Source: Macrotrachela quadricornifera (lineage: Eukaryota; Rotifera; Eurotatoria; Philodinida; Philodinidae). From it: a DNA stretch of 64,000 nucleotides. Within the stretch, counting starts at the first letter, position 1. Each line of letters begins with the position of its first letter. The notes under the pieces were generated by a model. That model ran no database searches. It worked only from the letters and a program-made list of their open reading frames with translations, and had not been told where the DNA came from. Positions 60,880 through 64,000 of the stretch are shown one piece after another. The stretch covers positions 1 to 64,000 of the forward strand of contig JAJEKB010021748.1 of the NCBI GenBank assembly GCA_022393335.1, in the 5' to 3' direction. A program made the translations under genes and the position numbers.

Positions 60880-61836
60880 TCACGACACGTTTATACTGGC
60901 AAGTCTCAGTTCTGCATCTCCTTCAAGACCATAAAGTATTTTATAATCCGTTGCCCATTCGAATAGACCACTCCCTGAGGAAATCCATGGATTGAGTTCA
61001 ATGATAAGGATTTTTGCATCCTCTAATATGATTACATCAAGTACACAATTTGATGGTAGCTTTGGGGAATGCTTATAGTTGTTGAGAACGCTCATAACCG
61101 TGTTAATATATTCTTGAGAATGAACTAATGGTTTACACCAATGCTGCTGTGTAACTGCCGTGATTTTATTCGCCCAGATGAATAAGCGAAATTCATTATA
61201 TTCATTTATTAAAGAATTCCATGGTTTAAGAATAATGTAAGTTGACTTATTTCGACGTTGCCATTCGACTCTGAGTAGTGAAGGACTATTTGTGATTACA
61301 TCCAGGACATCTTCAGCAGTGTTCACGCTTTTAATATCGGAGTCGTGCTTACTTGATTTTGCAGATAACTTTACAAACCAGCTTGAATGGGAAACCATAG
61401 CCATTCTTATCAATGGTAATAGACATTGAATTGCGTCTCGTTCGAGAAATTTTTTTATCGGACGATCAATTTGTAGACGAATGTTTGTAATCTCAGCCAT
61501 TTCTTCTTTACATTTGTTAGGAACAGGTATAATGTTAGCGAGTCCCATAGTTGTCTCATCATGATGATGTTGGTAATTGAAGGAGTCATGATATAACATC
61601 AACAAGTTGTTCAGTTCATCAGATACAGGAGTATATGATACATAAGGAAATGCAAACTCATCTTCTACTTTGTATTTAAGCGTAGCCAGATAATCTATGA
61701 CTGATTGTGGAAGAGCATTGAAAAAAGGACGCCATAAAACGAATTCATCATCAATTTGTTGAATTGGTGCAATTGACATGACATTGTCAGTGTTTAATGG
61801 AGAAGTAGTGCGAATATTAATGTATTTTACTTTCAT
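60880..61836 (-). CDS. CDC123 (D123)-like ATP-grasp protein
   Basis: One uninterrupted frame of 318 aa starts at the ATG at 61836 (MKVKYINIRTTSPLNTDNVM). Features in order match the D123 family: WFVKLSAKSSKHDSDIKSVN (where CDC123 has the xxLSPKxxxD motif), YIILKPWNSL, EFRLFIWANKITAVTQQHW (EFRxF...AxxQ), CVLDVIILEDAKILIIELNP (catalytic acidic cluster, DFNP-like). CDC123 is an ATP-grasp chaperone that helps assemble eIF2 in the cytoplasm. The N-terminus diverges, so this may be a paralogue with another client. No lesion. It is one of the few intact genes. Confidence 0.7.
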   Translation of the reverse strand: MKVKYINIRTTSPLNTDNVMSIAPIQQIDDEFVLWRPFFNALPQSVIDYLATLKYKVEDEFAFPYVSYTPVSDELNNLLMLYHDSFNYQHHHDETTMGLANIIPVPNKCKEEMAEITNIRLQIDRPIKKFLERDAIQCLLPLIRMAMVSHSSWFVKLSAKSSKHDSDIKSVNTAEDVLDVITNSPSLLRVEWQRRNKSTYIILKPWNSLINEYNEFRLFIWANKITAVTQQHWCKPLVHSQEYINTVMSVLNNYKHSPKLPSNCVLDVIILEDAKILIIELNPWISSGSGLFEWATDYKILYGLEGDAELRLASINVS

Positions 61837-61839
61837 TAT

Positions 61840-63629
61840 GAGGTTTTAGTTAATACAGACAATCCAAAAGCTGTTCTTAACTCAAGCTTATGTAACACAA
61901 AAATTATAAAATCTAAAAGTAAGAAAACGAACAAGTTCAACTTTGATCATACGTGCACTATAACACTTTTTACAGTCCCAACATTTGAAAAGAGAAACGA
62001 CAATCATTAGGTAAGCATTACTGTTTGATTTTTTTGTGAAATGAGGAGAATCTAAATGAATGTCGACGTAGCTTGATTTTGTTAATAATAGAGGTATTTA
62101 AAATTGATGCTATAAGTTGTATGGTATAGATTCCTTACTCCCCACACTGCTCTACAATACCATGTGACGATCTTTTGTGTATATATTGTCGAAGAACGAG
62201 AAAAGAAAGCTATTTACATCATGACTCAAATCACTGATAAACGAAACTTATCTTACCTGAATGGAGAAGAAAATCATGGATCACAAAAGTATAAAAAAGC
62301 GATGAGTTGCATTACGATCGGATTGCGATGTAATTGCATCATAACTGTGATACAACTATGTCGCAGTGTTTCGTAATTACAATGGGATTGCATCACAATG
62401 ACGCATAGACATTATAAAATAAAAAAATTTTCTATGAAAAGCATTTTGTGTAAATCACAATTTATTTCCTTGTCTGTAGAGAGGTCATATGAAAAAAAAA
62501 TTGTTTGTAAGGTTTGTGTCAGGGTCGAAATTTAGAAGAACATTAGCATTACAATTTCTGAAAATCTCAATAATTCTTCCAATATATTCTGAAGGTCTCA
62601 TAGGCCCTCAGATCTTATGTTTGGTTGTTCTCAATCCTAAAATGTTAAGTATAGCCCACGAAAACTACTAGTCTGCTTGGCCAGTGTCTGACTGGTAACA
62701 AAAAATCAGCCAGCAATCTGTCCAATGGCATGGATAACAATGACGGACTTGTTCAAAATAATAAGCGGGCGCGGCTAATTAAGGGTTGTAGATATTGATG
62801 TTCAAGAAGGAAGAAGTAATTTGAGCCAGATGATAGATTGACTTTGTCAGTACTAATATGTATGATGAAAAATGCCTCTATCCGATCGACTCGACAGTAG
62901 AATGAAGGGAAACGATGAAAGTCACTTGTGGAATTTCGTGTTTGTTAGAATAAAACTAGATTAAGTCAATAGAATATGTTGGTCATTTACATCCGTTTTG
63001 TGATGACGAACTTGAGCCAAAGATTCCTTTCTGGGAACAAGAAAGTATTTGAGAAATGCTGTAAAACAGCAATTGGTAAAGCAACAAGAAGCATGATAGA
63101 TTACACAAAAAAAGTATACTATTTTGTAGGAAGTCCCAAGTCATATTTCTGCTCAATCGATCAAAAAGAAACAAATATGTGCACCAGAAAACTAAAATAG
63201 GGTGATTGTGATTGAAAAGTGTCACAAAGTTTCGGTTAGAAATAAGACAGCTGAAAAGTGGTAGTCAAATGGACAGCATTCCGAAATATAACAATAGTGT
63301 TGGGTGCCAACAAGTAATAATCAAGTGATCCATCCGAGAAACTAAAGAAGTCTTCAATTCTAAACTGCATCGTATTAGTTATAGCTTTGATTAATTAATA
63401 ACTATGATTCATACTCCTTTGGGGATTTTTCCTATAGTGAAATTTGTCTTTTAAATACATAGGAGTACTTTTGATGATTTTTAATCCGGTAGGGACTGCT
63501 CTAACAACTTTTTTTTAATAGTATAGAGTAAGATGGCTGGGCGCAAAGGACATGGAAGCGTGAGTTAGTATGCTGAAAGGCAGATAAATATAGAGTCTAG
63601 ATTTGTAATAATAATTTTTTGAGTCGAGA
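61840..63629. other. Long intergenic stretch
   Basis: No gene is supported. At 62298-62405 GATTGCGATGTAATTGCATC-like phrases repeat in both orientations, suggesting a degenerate repeat. The frame 62976-63200 (plus) is unremarkable. Confidence 0.4.
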
Positions 63630-63704
63630 TTAGATTGAGTGTGTATATAGATTTTCAGTAATGGTTACATACACAGAGAAGTATAAGCAGAGATCAAGAG
63701 GGAA

Positions 63705-63870
63705 CAAACTGATTTCTTGATTTCTTGATTTCCCATTTCGTTTTCTAGATTTCTGATGATTTCTGGGGATTCCTTGCGATTTCCACTGATTTCTTGTGAT
63801 TTCTTCTGATTTCTTGTGGTTTCCAATGATTTCTCTGATTTCTTTCGATTTCGAACGATTTTCTTTTTCT
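63705..63870. repeat. Degenerate GATTTCT minisatellite
   Basis: A run of roughly 9-15-bp phrases around TGATTTCTTGTGATTTCTTC continues for about 160 bp. It opens a spurious minus-strand frame rich in Arg, Asn, Lys and Ser. Confidence 0.7.
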
Positions 63871-64000
63871 ACCAATGGTTTCATATATTGTCTAGAGATT
63901 GGTGGAAACAAAAGCAGAGCTAACACCCACTATCGCATTATTAGGATCTGTTTTAGAACAAAGCTTACCATTCTAAATACTCAGTTTTTGAGACAAAAAA
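63871..64000. other. Window end
   Basis: Nothing is supported here. Confidence 0.5.

Noticed and set aside
63630..63926. Basic Arg/Asn/Lys-rich protein
   Set aside because: It is the translation of a GATTTCT minisatellite.

Overview
This is AT-rich eukaryotic DNA with short introns (mostly 50-75 nt, GT..AG) and animal gene families. The mix points to a bdelloid rotifer (Adineta/Rotaria-like): FMRFamide-receptor-like GPCRs, a very large LDLa/EGF 7TM receptor, NHL-repeat proteins, a polycystin-1-like REJ/GPS protein, R-S-E ADP-ribosyltransferases fused to TPRs, and many different low-copy transposons. That assignment is inference from family content; nothing in the window names the species. 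Most genes are broken by one or a few nonsense changes or small indels, so this reads as a gene-poor, transposon-rich, decaying accessory region, perhaps subtelomeric.

Layout. 1-5 kb: a GPCR remnant (1003-1185) and an apparently intact 7TM receptor (2888-4005). 5.2-8.6 kb: a TA-flanked hairpin repeat and a nearly complete Tc5/pogo-like transposon with 192-bp inverted repeats. 8.8-9.55 kb: an ADP-ribosyltransferase-fold gene with one stop. 12.7-14.5 kb: a mariner, a Helitron-type 3' tail and a decapitated secreted-protein gene. 15.5-16.5 kb: an F-box gene. 17.4-18.7 kb: a DD39D Tc1/mariner-type element. 19.3-21.0 kb: an intact vWA-RING gene. 21.6-25.85 kb: broken NHL-repeat and polycystin-like genes fused tail to tail. 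26.7-33.2 kb: a degenerating SIRT2-like sirtuin divergent from a long, open ART-TPR gene. 33.3-39.1 kb: a methyltransferase pseudogene, an initiator-tRNA-like sequence, an SDR pseudogene and a 3'-truncated LINE. 39.4-42.5 kb: a six-exon macro-PARP gene and a two-PDZ gene. 44.5-51.8 kb: receptor and hydrolase fragments and the giant LDLa/EGF GPCR. 52.4-53.6 kb: a second mariner. 55.2-57.2 kb: a second ART-TPR gene. 57.6-58.1 kb: an inverted repeat of 62-bp units around an assembly gap. 59.2-60.2 kb: a Helitron helicase remnant and tail. 60.9-61.8 kb: an intact CDC123-like gene.

The strongest theme is NAD+/ADP-ribose chemistry. Five of the recognisable genes use NAD+ (ART fold, sirtuin, two ART-TPR proteins, macro-PARP), and the sirtuin and first ART-TPR gene lie head to head about 0.7 kb apart. 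Only the first ART-TPR gene looks fully open. The others carry stops or frameshifts at informative places, and two of the frameshifts sit in homopolymers and could be assembly errors. All of this was read by eye; no database search was run.
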